Shown here: positions 34,380 through 47,300 of the stretch, piece by piece | Layout of the letters: each line of letters starts with the position of its first letter | Numbering within the stretch: position 1 is the stretch's first letter | Origin: Magnolia sinica | Lineage: Eukaryota; Streptophyta; Magnoliopsida; Magnoliales; Magnoliaceae | Reading direction: 5' to 3' | DNA length: 64,000 bases | NCBI RefSeq assembly: GCF_029962835.1 | Contig: NC_080584.1 | Location: 76,474,862 to 76,538,861 of the forward strand | The notes under the pieces: model-generated | What the model was told of the DNA's origin: nothing | Databases searched by the model: none | What the model saw: the letters and a program-made list of their open reading frames with translations, nothing else | Program-made: the position numbers and the translations under genes

Positions 34380-36574
34380 GACTTGCTTCTCTTTCTCTCT
34401 TTTCCTTTTTCTCTCTTTAATCTCTTCCTCTCTTCTCTATTCGGCCCGAAAATGTCTGGACTCGATCTGGTTACGCCATCTCGAACCATGACTCACCCCG
34501 AATCAAAGTAGCGTGGAGCTCACTACTCTCTCTCTCTCTCTCTCTCTCAGGATTTTTGGGTGGGAATCCCGAGATATTAGAGCCCCTTATAAAGCGCTAA
34601 GGTGACAGTCGGACCACATCCAACAGTCGTCGTTTCTTGCCGCAATGGTCTAGATAAGGTGGTTGCACTCGCTACCTTCATATGCATGGGGACGATCCAC
34701 CACGTGGGATGGGCTCTCACTACCATGGCCCACCGGATGAGTATATTTTATCAGAAAATGGGGCCCACCGCACCTTGGTGGGTTTTGTGACTGGACGAAG
34801 AAGATGATGGGATCTCTCATGCTGAATCTCTATCCCGGGCCTATCATGGTGATCTGCACCATTTGGACGGACTAGATGTGACCTTAGATCATCGTGGGGC
34901 CCACTTCTCTTACAACAGTTGGGATTTTCTAAACATCCCGTGAGATAATCTGCCGCGGCTTCCTTCTCGCGTGGAGGGATGATTTCTCGGCTGTCTCTAG
35001 AGCTTCCCTAGCTTGGGCGGTCAAGATGATCCTACGAAGCCCAGGGATGGGTTGAGATCACGTCGGCTGGACTTTACTGAAGTGGGAATGTCTCCACATG
35101 CCTTTTCCATTTGCAATCGAGTGCCTGCCCATTTTTGACACCAAAAGAACGCTGAGATCGTTACCTAGAAGGACAGTCGAGATGAAAAGGAGGGGACACA
35201 CGCGGATTGCCCTCGTGGTAAGGAGAAACAGCAGGAGATTCCATTTTCAGAAACCTCCAGCCACACGCATGCCACTTGCACCCTCCGAGGTGCTTATGCA
35301 CGTGTGCATGAGTGCGTACAGACATCGTGGTTTGGGTCAAATGGAAGTCCTCTACCTGATGGATGGTTCGGATCGTCTCAAGGTGGCCCACCTCGATCAC
35401 AAAAGATCGATTTCGGAGAGGCTGAAAACACACCACCATTCGTACGTCGGTTGGAACTGTCTGCATGCTCGTGGGTTCCAACGTGCCAAAACGTTGGGTT
35501 TTTGGTTGGGGCCATGCCCCGATCATGGTGGATGGTTTGGATTATCCCATCCATGAATGGTGAGCCATAACTCAATACATGGACAGTCGTCCATTTTTTG
35601 AAAATTCCATAAACGGGAATGTGAGAGAGGAATTTTCCTCTTTTACGATTTCCATCGGGTCAAACGCATTCGGTGTGGGGCGGGTGCACATCCTAGGTGC
35701 ACATGCGCTCCGAATGTGGGGCCTATCGTGATGTTTGTGGGGGATCTGCTCTGACCATCTCCTCTGATGGCCATAATTAGGGCCCTTGGTCGGGGGTTGA
35801 CCATATCTAAGGCTCAAGTGGGCCATACCAACGAACTGTAGCCTATAAGGGTCGATTTCTTTTACTTTGACTGTCAGATTGTCATAATACCAAGAATTAA
35901 CAGTTTAAAGGAGTCCTACTTCAATGCTAGAAGTCCATTAATGATCATAGCAATGTCTAGGAATGTCTAGGTGGCATTTACTATATTTTTCTTACTATTA
36001 AAATATCATTTAACAAGGTTATTGTTAATATTCTTATTATGGTAATTATTTTATTTACATATTTATTTTATCTTGCACTAAATGATCAAGTAATTAACAG
36101 CTAATTTATATTTATTTGTGCTTAACGAATGCCTGTCATGTCCCGTGGTCCCATGGTTGGTACTGCGATCCCCTAGTTGGATTGTATGTAATTGGTGATT
36201 GGAGGCTTTAGGACTACTTGGAACCTCCTAGTGTGCCTTTACAATAGTAGGGTTGGATCTGTAAAGTTGGATTGTGTTCTGTTATGAATTTGGTTAAATG
36301 GTGGATCTCATGACTCAGGATTGTAAATCCGTACTGGTCATCTAGATTTGTCCACCAATGAGGTTGGGATCCTAAGAAAATAGGTCTCTTTTAGCGATAT
36401 GATGATCCATCTAAGAAATTGATGGATATATAGCTTGATGTATGGATTGGGACTGTTTTCAACGGTTGGATTTAGACTGGAATGAACTTGAATGTTCACT
36501 TAAGCCAGGCTTGTATTTATTCTAAGTTAGATTACATGGTAACACTCGAGTACTGGAAAGTATGGGGTGTTACA
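34380..36574. repeat. LTR-like block with dispersed repeat, ends GGGGTGTTACA
   Basis: A (CT)n tract lies at about 34522-34550 and a TATAAA word near 34590. Between 34600 and 35860 are GC-rich units of the dispersed repeat. The AT-rich tail ends at 36574 with GGGGTGTTACA, a typical gypsy LTR 3' end. I do not see its 5' border. Long open frames at 35098-35575 run on both strands and are not genes. Confidence 0.5.
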
Positions 36575-37274
36575 AAGCCATCGATGAAAAAAAATCAAAC
36601 GCTGGAGGAATAAAAGAGGGAATTAAAAGATGAACTATAAGGCAAATTTCGTTTTAGGTTTTGGTTGTCCTGAATGCTCTTTTGATTATCAATGTTATCA
36701 GGAAAATGAAGAATTGAACATTTAATTGTGATAAGTCTAGACTTCATTATGCACCTATGGGACTTAATGTTTGAAATTGTTCTAATTGATGGATTAATGC
36801 TTTGAACTTCTTTTTTTTTCAAAAAACCTTTGTACCATTGATAATATAAACAGTGCATGTACAAAGCAGGGACTCAGGAGGGCAAACCACAAAAAAACTT
36901 GGGCCTCTCCTATCGTATGAAGCTAACTAAAGGATAAAGGAAAACACACTAAGGATCCGACGTATTTCTAATCGAACCAAGGCCAACCTTATCAAGGAAT
37001 ATCAGCCCTCTGATCTTTCTCGGAAGGGAAGACATAAGAGGAAACAGGGAGGACGCTTGGAGTTCACTTCTCATGCGGGCCATGGCATGAACTTGATTAT
37101 AAAGTTACCAAGTGCTAGAGTTTAGGAAAGTATAAGACTCAACGTTGATGTACTCTGAAACTCTATTATCTAGATTGATTTTGAAATCTCTTGAGTATAT
37201 GAAGATTATACAATGGCTTCGAAATATTTTTCGCATACTTTGCTCGAGACTAGCAAAATGCTGGTTGGGGATTC
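36575..37274. other. Unassigned sequence
   Basis: About 700 bp of AT-rich sequence between the LTR-like end at 36574 and the LTR start at 37275. I recognise nothing coding in it. Confidence 0.4.
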
Positions 37275-38600
37275 TGTTGAGGGTCAAATATTGCATATTA
37301 TTCCCCAGTTATATCTTGGTTTTATGAACATGATAATGCTTAATAGTCTATTTTACTCATGTTTGTGTTGCAAGGTGAATATAGGAGCTTGGATTGGAAA
37401 AGGTGTTAAAAGCATGAATTTGATGCTTAAAGATCACCAAGGTAAGGGATGGATCTTAGGAGACTAAGATTGAAGAATTCACATGCCATAGATCTAAGGA
37501 AACCAAGTGATGAAGGAAGAGAATCAAAGACTTGATGTGAAGAAAAGGAATCCTAAAATTGTCCTAAAAATAGATTTTCGGACTAGAAAAGTCTAATTTT
37601 AGAAAACTACCAGAATAGACTTTGATTCCTATCGAATACTGTTTTATTCAATATAATCAAGAAATTCAGGATTTCAGGCCATACTCGCTAGACAGTTCTG
37701 CAATGATCTTCGATTCTATTGAAGACTGTTTTATATAATTGAAGGACATATCGAAAACACTTCGATAGAATTGAAATTGCATAAATTTGAGGCAGTTTCT
37801 AGATTTTTCTAAGTCAGTGCAAAAGGAGGTGTTGCACCACTATAAATAAGAGTCCTTAGGGCATCCCTAGGCATCATATAAGGTTTGGAGGAGTAAAGCA
37901 CAAGGGTGGAAAGCCGTTGCCAAGTGTTTTTCATGCTTTCTTCTAGGATTTTAGATCCAATCATGTCTATGATTAGCTAAACCTCTTAGCTAGGGCTAAG
38001 AGGTGAAGCCTCTTGCTTTGATTTTTATTTATTTTGAACTTCATGGATTCTAATTTGATTATTCAAGGAATACTTTCAATTTTTAATGGTTTGTTGTGAC
38101 TTCAATTACAATAGATTTGCAATAGCTTTGAGTATCTTCTTATTCCTCTTTGAGATTGTGGGATTAGTACAGCCTGTTGTTTGCCATCATCCCAGGGGCT
38201 TGGTTTGGTGATGGAATCCCTTCCAATCTTCACAATTCTCCTTCATTAAGAATTAGGTCAATGAAAGTTCAGATTGGTTTAATTGTTATATCTTCCAATT
38301 GGATAGGATAGGACTTTAATTCCAATTGAGTTATTTGAATCAAGTAAGAGGGCTCCCTAATTGCTACAAGTGGATCCTTGGAAACCCTAGTTGTCACCTT
38401 TGAATTTACAAGTTTTAGTTAAACAATTCACAATTACTCTCTCTACAATTTTAGATTTAGATTCACATCTTCTTCTAGTTCTACTTCTAGTTGCTTACAG
38501 AATACACACAAGATTAGTCCATGTGGATTCGACCTTGGTCTTACCGAGATTATTACTATATCGTGACCTTACACTTGAGGTTGTAAACAATGACCCTACA
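37275..38600 (+). repeat. LTR (second copy of inserted element)
   Basis: It starts TGTTGAGGGTC and contains a TATA box (TATAAATAAG at 37841-37850) followed by about 750 bp of leader-like sequence. It ends near CTACA at 38600. The phrase GATTCGACCTTGGTCTTACC near 38528 is typical of the 3' part of plant gypsy LTRs. Part of it (about 37466-37640) is also found at 42218-42420. Confidence 0.65.
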
Positions 38601-38707
38601 AGATAACAGGCATGACCCGACCGGGGACCTATCATTTCAAAGATATGAATAGACAACTTTTACCACACCTATGGAACACCGAGCACTTAAAGATCTACTA
38701 TCCGTGA

Positions 38708-39170
38708 AGACCGATCAGGTCTCAAATTGAAAATGATCGACCTACTATGCTAGAATAGCTTATTTATCTACTTCATTGAATCTACAATAAAAATTCCCCA
38801 GATCATGGGATTTAAATTTCTACTTATCGTTTTAGCTACTTGGACTACACGATCTACTATGAGGACCTCCCTTAGTGTAAGGGAAAATAGTCCTCTTAAT
38901 TAATTGCTCAACCCTTTATGAAGAGGTTACCGTAGTTAACTGTTCTTATGATTAACAATTGCAGAACTCCCATAAAGAAAAAGGGGAGAGCTACACCTAA
39001 AATAGCACGACCAATCTATTATTACAAAGCAACATGTGATATCTAATCTACTAAAATGTAGAAATATAAAAACTTATCTTCTATTAATATGGAAAGTCTA
39101 TTACATCGAGATATTTACAAGAATAATGGGGGAGGTTAGAGAGGTTAGTTTCCCTAAGTAGACTGCTCGG
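38708..39170. other. Spacer between integrase end and antisense ORF
   Basis: No coding sequence is seen. This position, between integrase and the extra ORF, is normal spacer in Tat-lineage elements. Confidence 0.4.
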
Positions 39171-39199
39171 CTCCTTGCAGGGTCGGGTCTTCTGCAGCG

Positions 39200-41230
39200 T
39201 TGTCTTCCAAGCTGCTCAAGTCAAGCTCAGGATATTTCCCTTTGATGTCCCCAAGTCATTTATCATAGTCGTAGTTATAATACACCTCTCCAATTCGTCT
39301 GCTTGCTCTTTCGAGGCTTTGAATTCCTCCACGCGACACCCAAATTGTCGGGATGGATGCCTCGACCTCACCAACTTTGCTGTCGAGCTAGCTAACTTAG
39401 CTGCCGAACTAACCTTCAGCTTAGCTAGTTCGACCTCCAACCTTATAGCATTAGCCTCTACCTCCTTGAGGTGCAATCGCATCACCTCTAGCTCGACCTT
39501 AGCTTGGGCCTCCCCTTCGGCCTCCTTAGCCTAGATCTTCAAAGCTTTCTGCTACTCTCAAGATTTCTCCAAGACTGATCGAAGCTTGTAAGCTTCAGTG
39601 CTCTTAGACTTGATCTCCGCCTCTGCATCTTCGCACTCTTTGCCGACGCACATCATCCCTCGCCGAGCAGACAAGATAACAGGGGTGAGCTAAAATGAAA
39701 GATAAAAAAAACATATACTAGATAACGTCAGATTACACAAGTAAGCATGATGTAAGGAGATAGCTCTACCCTGTAAAAAGTCGCAGCCACCTTGCCCAAA
39801 AAGGTGACTGGATGAGTCTTCATTAGGGTCATGATCTCGGCCTCAGGGACGTGTCGAGCAAGCCAAGGGATGAGACCTTGCGTGTAGTACCCTTGTGGAA
39901 AAGGACCTTCGCTCGCTTGCTGACCAGACAAGCTCCCCTCCTAAACCTAAATCACGGGGGACTAAGGCTCGACTACAAGAGTAACCTAGGCCGCAAGGGG
40001 CTGGGGTTCTACGACAGGGGTGACCTCCTGAGCTGGAGGGGACTGTAGATCAACCACCTCCACAACAACTGAGGATCTGTGAGAATGGGAGTGCCCTGAG
40101 CTCCCCACTTAGTAACTACCGAGCTTAGCTACTCTATTGTAGGCTAACTAACGCCTGACTCAGCTCTTCCTCCCAAAGTTACGGAGGAACTGGGGCGCTT
40201 GGAAATCACCCTCCTCTTCAGAGATGACTTCTTTTGGGCTACTTCAGCTATAAAAAGGTCACAAGATCTTTTGGCAGGGTGAGGTAGATCAACCATCCCT
40301 GTACAGAAACAAAGACTAATTAGAAATAAGAAAATTAGCATAGATTCTGAGGAAGTCACTTGAATATACCTTAGACAGATGAAGTAAGGCTGGACTATTG
40401 GAGAATCTCAGGTGTAATCAGCTTCTTCCACGACCTCTCGGATGCCACCACCAACCGTGCGCAACCGATTCAATGATATTCATGCTCAGTTATCAAGGCG
40501 AGCTTCTTGGCGAGAACTACAAAAATTACTATAGTTGGTAAAAAGGGAAGATAAGTATAAACTTACAAAGCTGCAAGGTCTTTAGTTCGGATATATCCGA
40601 CCTGGATTGGTAAAGCGGGTAAGGACCCAAGGTTGTACCCCAGCAGCCACCGGGGCCTCCCAAACTCCAAATGCTCAAAACCACTTGTCTTTCCAGTTCT
40701 TGTTCGAGGTCGAGTTATTTGTAATTAAGGCCTGACCCTTGTTCAACTAGGTCGAAAAATAATACCGACCCATATGCTTGGGATTGGCGTTCGCCTGATA
40801 GAGATGGAGGAATTCATCTGGGGTTAGGTTGGTGTTCCTGAGTTGGAACCACAAGATAAATGCCCCGAACAAAGCTCTCTAGGCACTCAGAATAATTTGG
40901 CCCTAGGCCAACCTCAGGCAAGACGTGACCTCCCTTACGATGCAATGGAAGGGAAGTCAGAGACCACATTGAAGAGTGACTAAGTATACAACCACTTCGC
41001 CCTTCCGAGGATCGCTAGGAATCTAGCCAAGTACAATAACTCAGAGTACCACCATGTCAGGAATGTGGTACTCTAACCAAATCCGCACCAGGTGGGATTC
41101 CTTAAGTCGGGATCCAAATTGGTCGATCTCCTCGGGTCCTTCCATCGAGGATCGACCTCTTTCTCCCTCTATTGAAGCAGGTTCTGCCTCAACGCTTGCA
41201 AGACGTTCTGTGGAGGATTGGGTTGTTGCC
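39200..41230 (-). pseudogene. Antisense extra ORF of Tat-lineage gypsy element (putative plant transposon protein)
   Basis: The minus strand, with several stops and frame changes, gives ESHLVRIWLEYHIPDM, LTPDEFLHLYQANANPKHMG, RYYFST and NSTSNKNWKDKWF. These are characteristic of the putative gypsy-type transposon proteins (Transposase_28-like). The C-terminal part (39485-39216) is a predicted coiled coil (LHLKEVEANAIRLEVELAKL). It lies downstream of the integrase on the opposite strand and upstream of a polypurine tract, the position known for extra antisense ORFs in Tat elements. The function of this protein is not known to me. Confidence 0.65.
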
Positions 41231-41882
41231 CTCTCGTTAGGACAGAGGTGGTCCCTCTATCTCGCAATAGAGGGATCGAGGACAATGGATCACTCTAGCC
41301 CCGTGGTGGGGAATCCCAATCCTCTGGTCCTGAATCACCTTAAAATGTCATGGGCTCATTCCAGTCGTACAAGGATCCAAACCTTCTTGGTCGGAGAAAA
41401 CACGAAGAGTAGAAGAACAAAGAAAGAAAGAGAAAAAATGGAGGAAGACAGTGAAGTATAGCTTACTAGAGAAAGGATTTCTAACTTATCAGAAATCGCC
41501 AAGTCTGAGAAGGAGGAGAGTGGCAAAGGAAAATGGTTTTGACTGCTAGGGCTTCTCCTTTGTTATAGGGAGTTCCGCCGTAAGCATTAACTGCAGCAGC
41601 CAGAGGGGCACCTCGACGGATGTGCATGGCCATGTGGAGGCCTCCCATTCGATGGACGATCAGACTTCCGAAGCAATGCGACATGTCTGGGCCTAATAGA
41701 TCGGTTATTAAAAAGACACCCCACCAGCACATGCCTCCTCGAGTGTATCGTACCATCATTGCAAATCCCCCTCGATCTCTATGCATGCCGCCTTTCTCTG
41801 CAAGTTCGACCTCCTTTGTGAAAGATATCGTATATTCGACCTCATTACACCCACTTATATCTCGAGCTTACGGAGTCAGCTA

Positions 41883-41898
41883 GAGAGTAGGGGGCTAC
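41883..41898 (+). other. Polypurine tract of the gypsy element
   Basis: GAGAGTAGGGGGCTAC directly precedes the TG that begins the 3' LTR. A purine run of this kind primes plus-strand DNA synthesis in LTR retrotransposons. Confidence 0.65.
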
Positions 41899-42107
41899 TG
41901 TTATGGGTAAAACTAAACTGGTCAGAGAGATGAGGTCGCCTTGGATATCCGTGCATGTCTTATGGTCGGGTAGTGTCGATCCTGACCACAAAGTTCCTCA
42001 GCAGCCTGATACTGGTGGTGACCTCGTTCGCCAGAAGATGAAGTACCTCCGCTTCCTTCAAAAGAGGAAGAACACCGAGCTCCTCCCACAGACCCATCCA
42101 TTTTGAG
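41899..42107 (+). repeat. Start of 3' LTR of Tat-lineage gypsy element
   Basis: TGTTATGGGTAAAACTAAAC follows the polypurine tract. The LTR seems truncated near 42107, where sequence of a different LTR family begins. Confidence 0.55.
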
Positions 42108-42109
42108 CT

Positions 42110-42560
42110 CCCATTATGTTTTTGTCATGAGGTAATGTAGAAGCCTATGATGAATATGTGCTTAAAAGGATAGATTTAGAGCTCAAAAGAAGATAATGAA
42201 GAATTGGAGATTTGGAAGTCATTAATGAAGAATTCACATGTCAAAGATCAAAAGAAATCAAGTGAGGAGTGTAGAGAATTGGAGATTTAAAGTAAAGAAA
42301 AGAAATCCTAAAAATTAGCTAGAAAAATCATATTATGAGATTCCAAGTCTAAAAAGGGAAGTCCTGAAATAATTTCAAAAACAGACTTCAGTCCGACCGA
42401 AATCAACTTCGGTCCGACTGAAATTGTGCAAAACAATCCAGTGAGAAAGTGGAATTGTCAGCCTTGATTCAGTCTGACCGAATGCTAAGTAAACTTTTAA
42501 AGAGTCGAGACATTCAGTTGAAACCACATTGAGGTCAAGCGTGTCATGTGGGTGGAGTAG
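42110..42560. repeat. Fragment of the 37.3-kb LTR family
   Basis: GAAGAATTCACATG and the following roughly 200 bp align with 37466-37640 in the same orientation, including the GGAATCCTAAAA phrase. No coding sequence is seen. Confidence 0.6.
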
Positions 42561-43009
42561 AGTTTCAAAGTTTGAGTTGTTAAGGGTACCACATTAGGCT
42601 GGACAATGGCATATAAAAATTAGAATTTTCGGTAGGATTGGCCCAATGGCCCAGCCCAAACTGTTAAAAACCAGGCCCAAAAGATACTCAGGCCTAGCCT
42701 GTTGACGGTCTATTGAATGACTTAAGTTTCAGGCATGCATCCGAACACATGAGATGATGACATGCATTCAAACGCACGGTAATTATAGTACGTTCATGCT
42801 GGGATGATGACATGCATTTGAACGCATGGCAATTGCAACACATTCAAGCTGCATGGTGCTATCATAGTGTTTGAGTGCCTTCCAACGAGATACCAAAATT
42901 TATCATTGCCAGTACCTCAAGTAGGCTAAACAAAGGGGATCAACCAAGGACACTGGAGGGAGTGTACCCACCACAAAAGCTTTAGAGGAAATGTAGAGTT
43001 TACTATGTT
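42561..43009. other. Unassigned, short tandem phrases
   Basis: ATGATGACATGCATT occurs twice near 42750 and 42805 within a roughly 60-bp duplication. Nothing else is recognised. Confidence 0.4.
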
Positions 43010-44330
43010 GTGCAATAATAACTCGGTATAACTGAGATCATTCGACAAGGACTACGTAGTTGAGAACACAATTGGAACTAAATGGATTTAAGGATTATGG
43101 TTTCCAGCAGTTTTAAAAGAATTTAAACAATAATTAAAATGCACTAAGGATGCAGGAATCTCCTCTTAACAATGTCTTAAACAAAGTCATCTTCTTCAAG
43201 TATATAACTCAACTAGAATCAAATTCCAATTCATTCTAATTGAAAAATAACTTTATAAAAAATTCATTAACAATCAACAAAGATAAATGAATCAAGATAG
43301 ATTGATCCATCATGAAGATCTAGAGAATCAATCACAGGGAATCAAAAGCATCTATTATACACGAAGTTAACAAAAGATCAATTCAATTTACAGATCAATT
43401 CGTTCTCTAATTTAGGAATTCAATCATCAAAATCACAATCCAACATTAAAAACTCATAAACTTGAATTAAAATTGAATTAAATATAAAAATTCAACACGA
43501 GGTTCATCCCTTAGCCTTAGATAGGAGATTAGCCTAGCATGACTAACATATTTTTTTTTTTAAAAAGTACAAACTTGAATCGATGGATTAAGAAAGAAGA
43601 ATGATGCTAAAAAAGCTTCATCTTCGCTTGGTCTCTCTCCCAAGCCCTAATTCCTGTATAAAACAGCGTAGAAAATATATTTATATAGGAAAATTTTACA
43701 TTAATATAAGAAGTTATGAACTTTCACACTTATGCTCATTGTTAATCGATGTCCTCAATTGATCAAGAGAGATTGAAGGTATCGTTGATTGGTCAAAACT
43801 CAGAACTCAATCAATCAAATGTGCCTAAAAACTTCTATAAAGTAATATTAATTTTTTTCGTAATGCTCGATTTATTGACACCATACTTTTGATCGATCGA
43901 AAGTAGCAAAGAGTGTCTAGCACATTTTTTGAAAAATTTTAATTTCTTTGTTCTCAATCTCAATCAATCAAGATTGCTCAAGGATTATACCGATCGATCT
44001 TACCCTCTGGTCGATCACTCGATCTCAGTTGCAAATCTTCAATTCAAATGCACTTGTTCCTTAATTGATTTCACACTTCGATACTTGGTTTCTTTTCATC
44101 TTTGGCATTTCATATCTTTAATTTCATCCTTCAAACTTCAATTCTACAACATGAATTGTTTCGGGCTCTAAATCTAAATTTTTAGCATGGATTCATTTTA
44201 AGCTCTGAAATTCTCCTGCATTTAGAAAACATATATAATTATATCTATTTAACACATATATGCATTGAAAATCAATGCATAAAAGAGAGAAAATATGCAA
44301 TATTTGAGTATCATCAATAAATTTAGGGCA
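43010..44330. repeat. Interspersed repeat, copy 1 (LTR-like)
   Basis: From about 43015 to 43640 this aligns in the same orientation with 53745-54370, sharing ordered landmarks such as CTAAGGATSCAGGAAT, GAAATCAAAAGCATCTA and GGTTCATCC. It resembles an LTR read in the antisense direction. No coding sequence is seen. Confidence 0.65.
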
Positions 44331-47300
44331 TATCGAGATGTCATACCCATTTTAGCCAAACACCTGTGGCACCCCTACTAATCGAACTATTCTTTAGGCT
44401 AACTTAATAGAGAAATGCCCATATGGCTCTCAGGCCCATGCAAAAGAATCCTCATCCTATCAAGTGCATAACCCCTCAACACGAACCTGCTCCAAAATAC
44501 ATTCTAGAAGGAAAGAGAATACTGAGACTCCAGGAAGAATGCCACTAGGTCCCATAATGTCCTTTACATAGCTAATCCAAATCCTCTATAATATGGTTGG
44601 TGCGCCATGTTGAAAGAGCACCAAGACTGGTCTGGCATGCCAATAGTTGCAAGTCTCCTCTCCTGGCAATAAGTGAGTTTTATCTTTTAATTACCAGCGG
44701 GCTGAGTTTGCAAATAACTCTCCAACAGGGAGATTTTGAAGAAGCTAAAGGGCTAGGAATGTATGCTTGAACAATCCAGCCCAAACTTAGCTTTCATGAA
44801 TATAACGTCCGGAATTTTTGCTATTTTGGATTGCCAAAAATCCTTAATTTTTTAAATATAACTAGCCTACGCCGTCACTTACTGACCTTTGATGCTCGAA
44901 GTGAGCCTATACGCAGGTGGTACTGATAGAGAATCGTACAAATACGATTGATCAACCTTAGAAAGCCAACGAATCTAACCGATCTCTTAGACATCGAGTT
45001 TAGCCCCATGATTTGTTCATGTGTGGCCTAAATTTAGCCAACTTGTCACTGACCAATTGAGACAATCTTAACTAAATAAAGACATACCTAAAGTCGACAA
45101 AACTATGGGTTAGATCTTAATTAATAACCAAATCAACCTAGTTACTCATTTAGCCTAAGAACCAACAGTTTAGAGTGATCATGACCGAATCACCATTTTC
45201 GCTAATTGTGAATAGATCAGACTATGAACATAGTTAATTCAAACCCTAGTAATTGTGCACAAGAAATCTTCATACCTAATTCATTTCAGAGATACCCTAA
45301 TTATCCAAACAAGTTCTAGACCGCTCGTTAGTGGGCCACTAGTTATGAAACTATAGGATAATGTCCGTCTCATTGGGCTTGACGCCCATCTCGAGTAGCA
45401 AACTAATGAAGTGCCTAGAACTATTGAATTGGGTTGGAAGAAAAATGCTTGAAACGTGCGAATCCCCTACGCTGAAATCTGAAAACTTAAGTGAAATAGA
45501 TCCCTCACTATTTCATAAACTTGTGACTTTTTGACCGTTAGATCGCAAACAAAATTGAGGTATGAGTTAAGGATATTTTCCTTCTCATATTTGTATAATT
45601 GTGGCCCCAATCTATCACCGACGATTGTTCATCACAAGTACGGCTCCCACAGTCGATTGAGGCATCCGATCTCCATCCAATTTGGACCAATCATTCATCA
45701 TATGATGGGGCACCTGCCCCATGGTGCGGATGAGCCAACGTTCCCTTGAAGAAGCCCTATGGGCCGAAATCAGTCCACTAGGAGCATGCATGTTAGAAAA
45801 AGGGCCCCTAGTGCCATTTAGACATAAAATCTAGACTATTTATGGCCTAAAATTCCACTCTCTCACTCCCATCTGAATTTTTAATTGCAAGGGAGTGAGG
45901 GAGAGGGGAGAAGGTTTTCCTTGCTGTTGTTGGCCATGTTAGAGCTTACAACTCCACCTCGCCATAGGGAACGACTCGACAATAATAGAAATGTAATCCT
46001 CTATTTCCCTTAAAAAATCTGAGCCTTATGGGTTGTTGCATACGCCTTTATGAGCTAACCTATTCGACGCAGGGCGTCTATCCATTGATTACTCGGCTGG
46101 TGTCCTAGGAGCGGCGTTAGAAAAATATCATGCCACCCCTAAGTGCACCTTTAGATTGCCAATTATCGAACATATGTCACAAATAATGATTGTGTAGTGA
46201 AATTATGAATTGCATGCTAAACAACGAGTAATCCTTAGAAGTATTGTACACCATGAATTGCAAATTTTTCTTATAATTGATAATCATTCATTTTAACCAT
46301 TCATTGTATGCTAGTATAAGCTGGATTTACTAAAATTTCTGCACATGCTTTCTATATTCCTCTTACACATGCACTTAATTACTTTATTCTTGGTAAATGA
46401 TGTGATGATTTAGGATAATGCACCTGCATGTCCATTTAATTACCCATATTAATTGGAACATCCTAAATTACTGACATGTATGTGGGTTTATTCCTGAAAT
46501 AGAATGTTTGTGTCATACTATTAAAATTTAGCCCATTAGTTAATTGGGCTGGCCGACAAAATCGAAAAAGCTCATAGGGTTAGCCCCATTAGGTCGGCTG
46601 CCCTGGGCCAATTTGACCAATCCAGACCGAAGACGGATAACTATGTTAGTTGGACTATACGGGATGCTTGCACCCAGCATTGGTTGTGTCGTAATTCACC
46701 TGAGTCAGCCAAATTAGTCCTCTAGCCAGCCAACCATGTGTGTTCACCATGTATGTTCATGTCTGCTTGAATCTAGAGCACCCCCATACCCTGGAGAGGC
46801 TATTGATAATCATTAGTAAGACAATCCCCAAGTCTTAGGAGTCGGGCATGGTGGTATGGGACACTATGTCCATGTTGTCGGCCGACGCTGGGGTAACGAG
46901 CCTCCCTGTAGTGACCACTAAGCAACCAATAAGGCTATTAGCCTAGCACATCAAACCGTAATGATGCCGTGACTATTACACAATTACGTTTGGGTGACGA
47001 CCATTACATTAGGCGCCCTCTACCTGTCAATGGGCGGCCTAACCCTGAGTGTCTGGGCTGTGTCATCCGGCCGTGAGTGATTGGTCAGGCCAGTGTTAGC
47101 CTCACATTGATTGGAGAGTTTTCGTCTAGGTGGTAAACCCTAACATGGATCAAGGATCGCAGGCGTAGAGCCGCTATAGACACCCTAGGCCTAGTAATCT
47201 GGATAAGGCCATTGATTATATGTGGAAGGCCTGTATCCTAGACCATAGCATTCCGTAGGCTTCCGCAGTCTTCCTGATCAGATTTCGTAACCTTCAACCC

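Larger units (their letters stand above)
33891..38600. mobile_element. LTR-type insertion inside the gypsy integrase
   Basis: TG(A/T)TGAGGGTCAAATATTGCA begins at 33891 and again at 37275, and about 115 bp after each start align. The first LTR is truncated after about 34016. The second runs to about 38600. Flanks are AGGAT (33886-33890) and AGAT followed by AACAGG (38601 on), a 5-bp duplication with one base lost. No polyprotein is seen inside, so this is a non-autonomous or decayed element. Confidence 0.65.
33011..38707 (+). pseudogene. Ty3/gypsy (Tat-lineage) integrase, split by a 4.7-kb insertion
   Basis: The first part (33011-33890) gives GFSLPYLRCL, the His/Cys zinc finger (EIHEGISSNHSG and YDKCQRF), and then integrase core motifs (WEIDIIGSLPMGKGQTKF and VAVDYFTKWAEVEPLAKIT). 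After a deletion it continues FDNKQFRGMCERLG, TPFSLAFG, VIPVEIGLPT and LGPNWEG. The frame resumes at 38605 with TGMTRPGTYHFKDMN and ends LWNTEHLKIYYP with TGA at 38707. The two parts join at the codons after GPNWEG, showing that 33891-38600 was inserted later. The DYFTKWAE motif is typical of the Tat/Athila branch. Several stops make it inactive. Confidence 0.85.

Noticed and set aside
35098..35575. Open frame of 152 residues on plus and others on minus
   Set aside because: Three or more overlapping frames are open on both strands in GC-rich dispersed repeat. There are no family motifs and no gene context.
28784..36574. TGTCACGCCTCG at 28784 and GGGGTGTTACA at 36574 as the two ends of one LTR element
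   Set aside because: Flanking 5-mers (TTCAT and AAGCC) do not match, and the interval contains unrelated CACTA and gypsy remnants.
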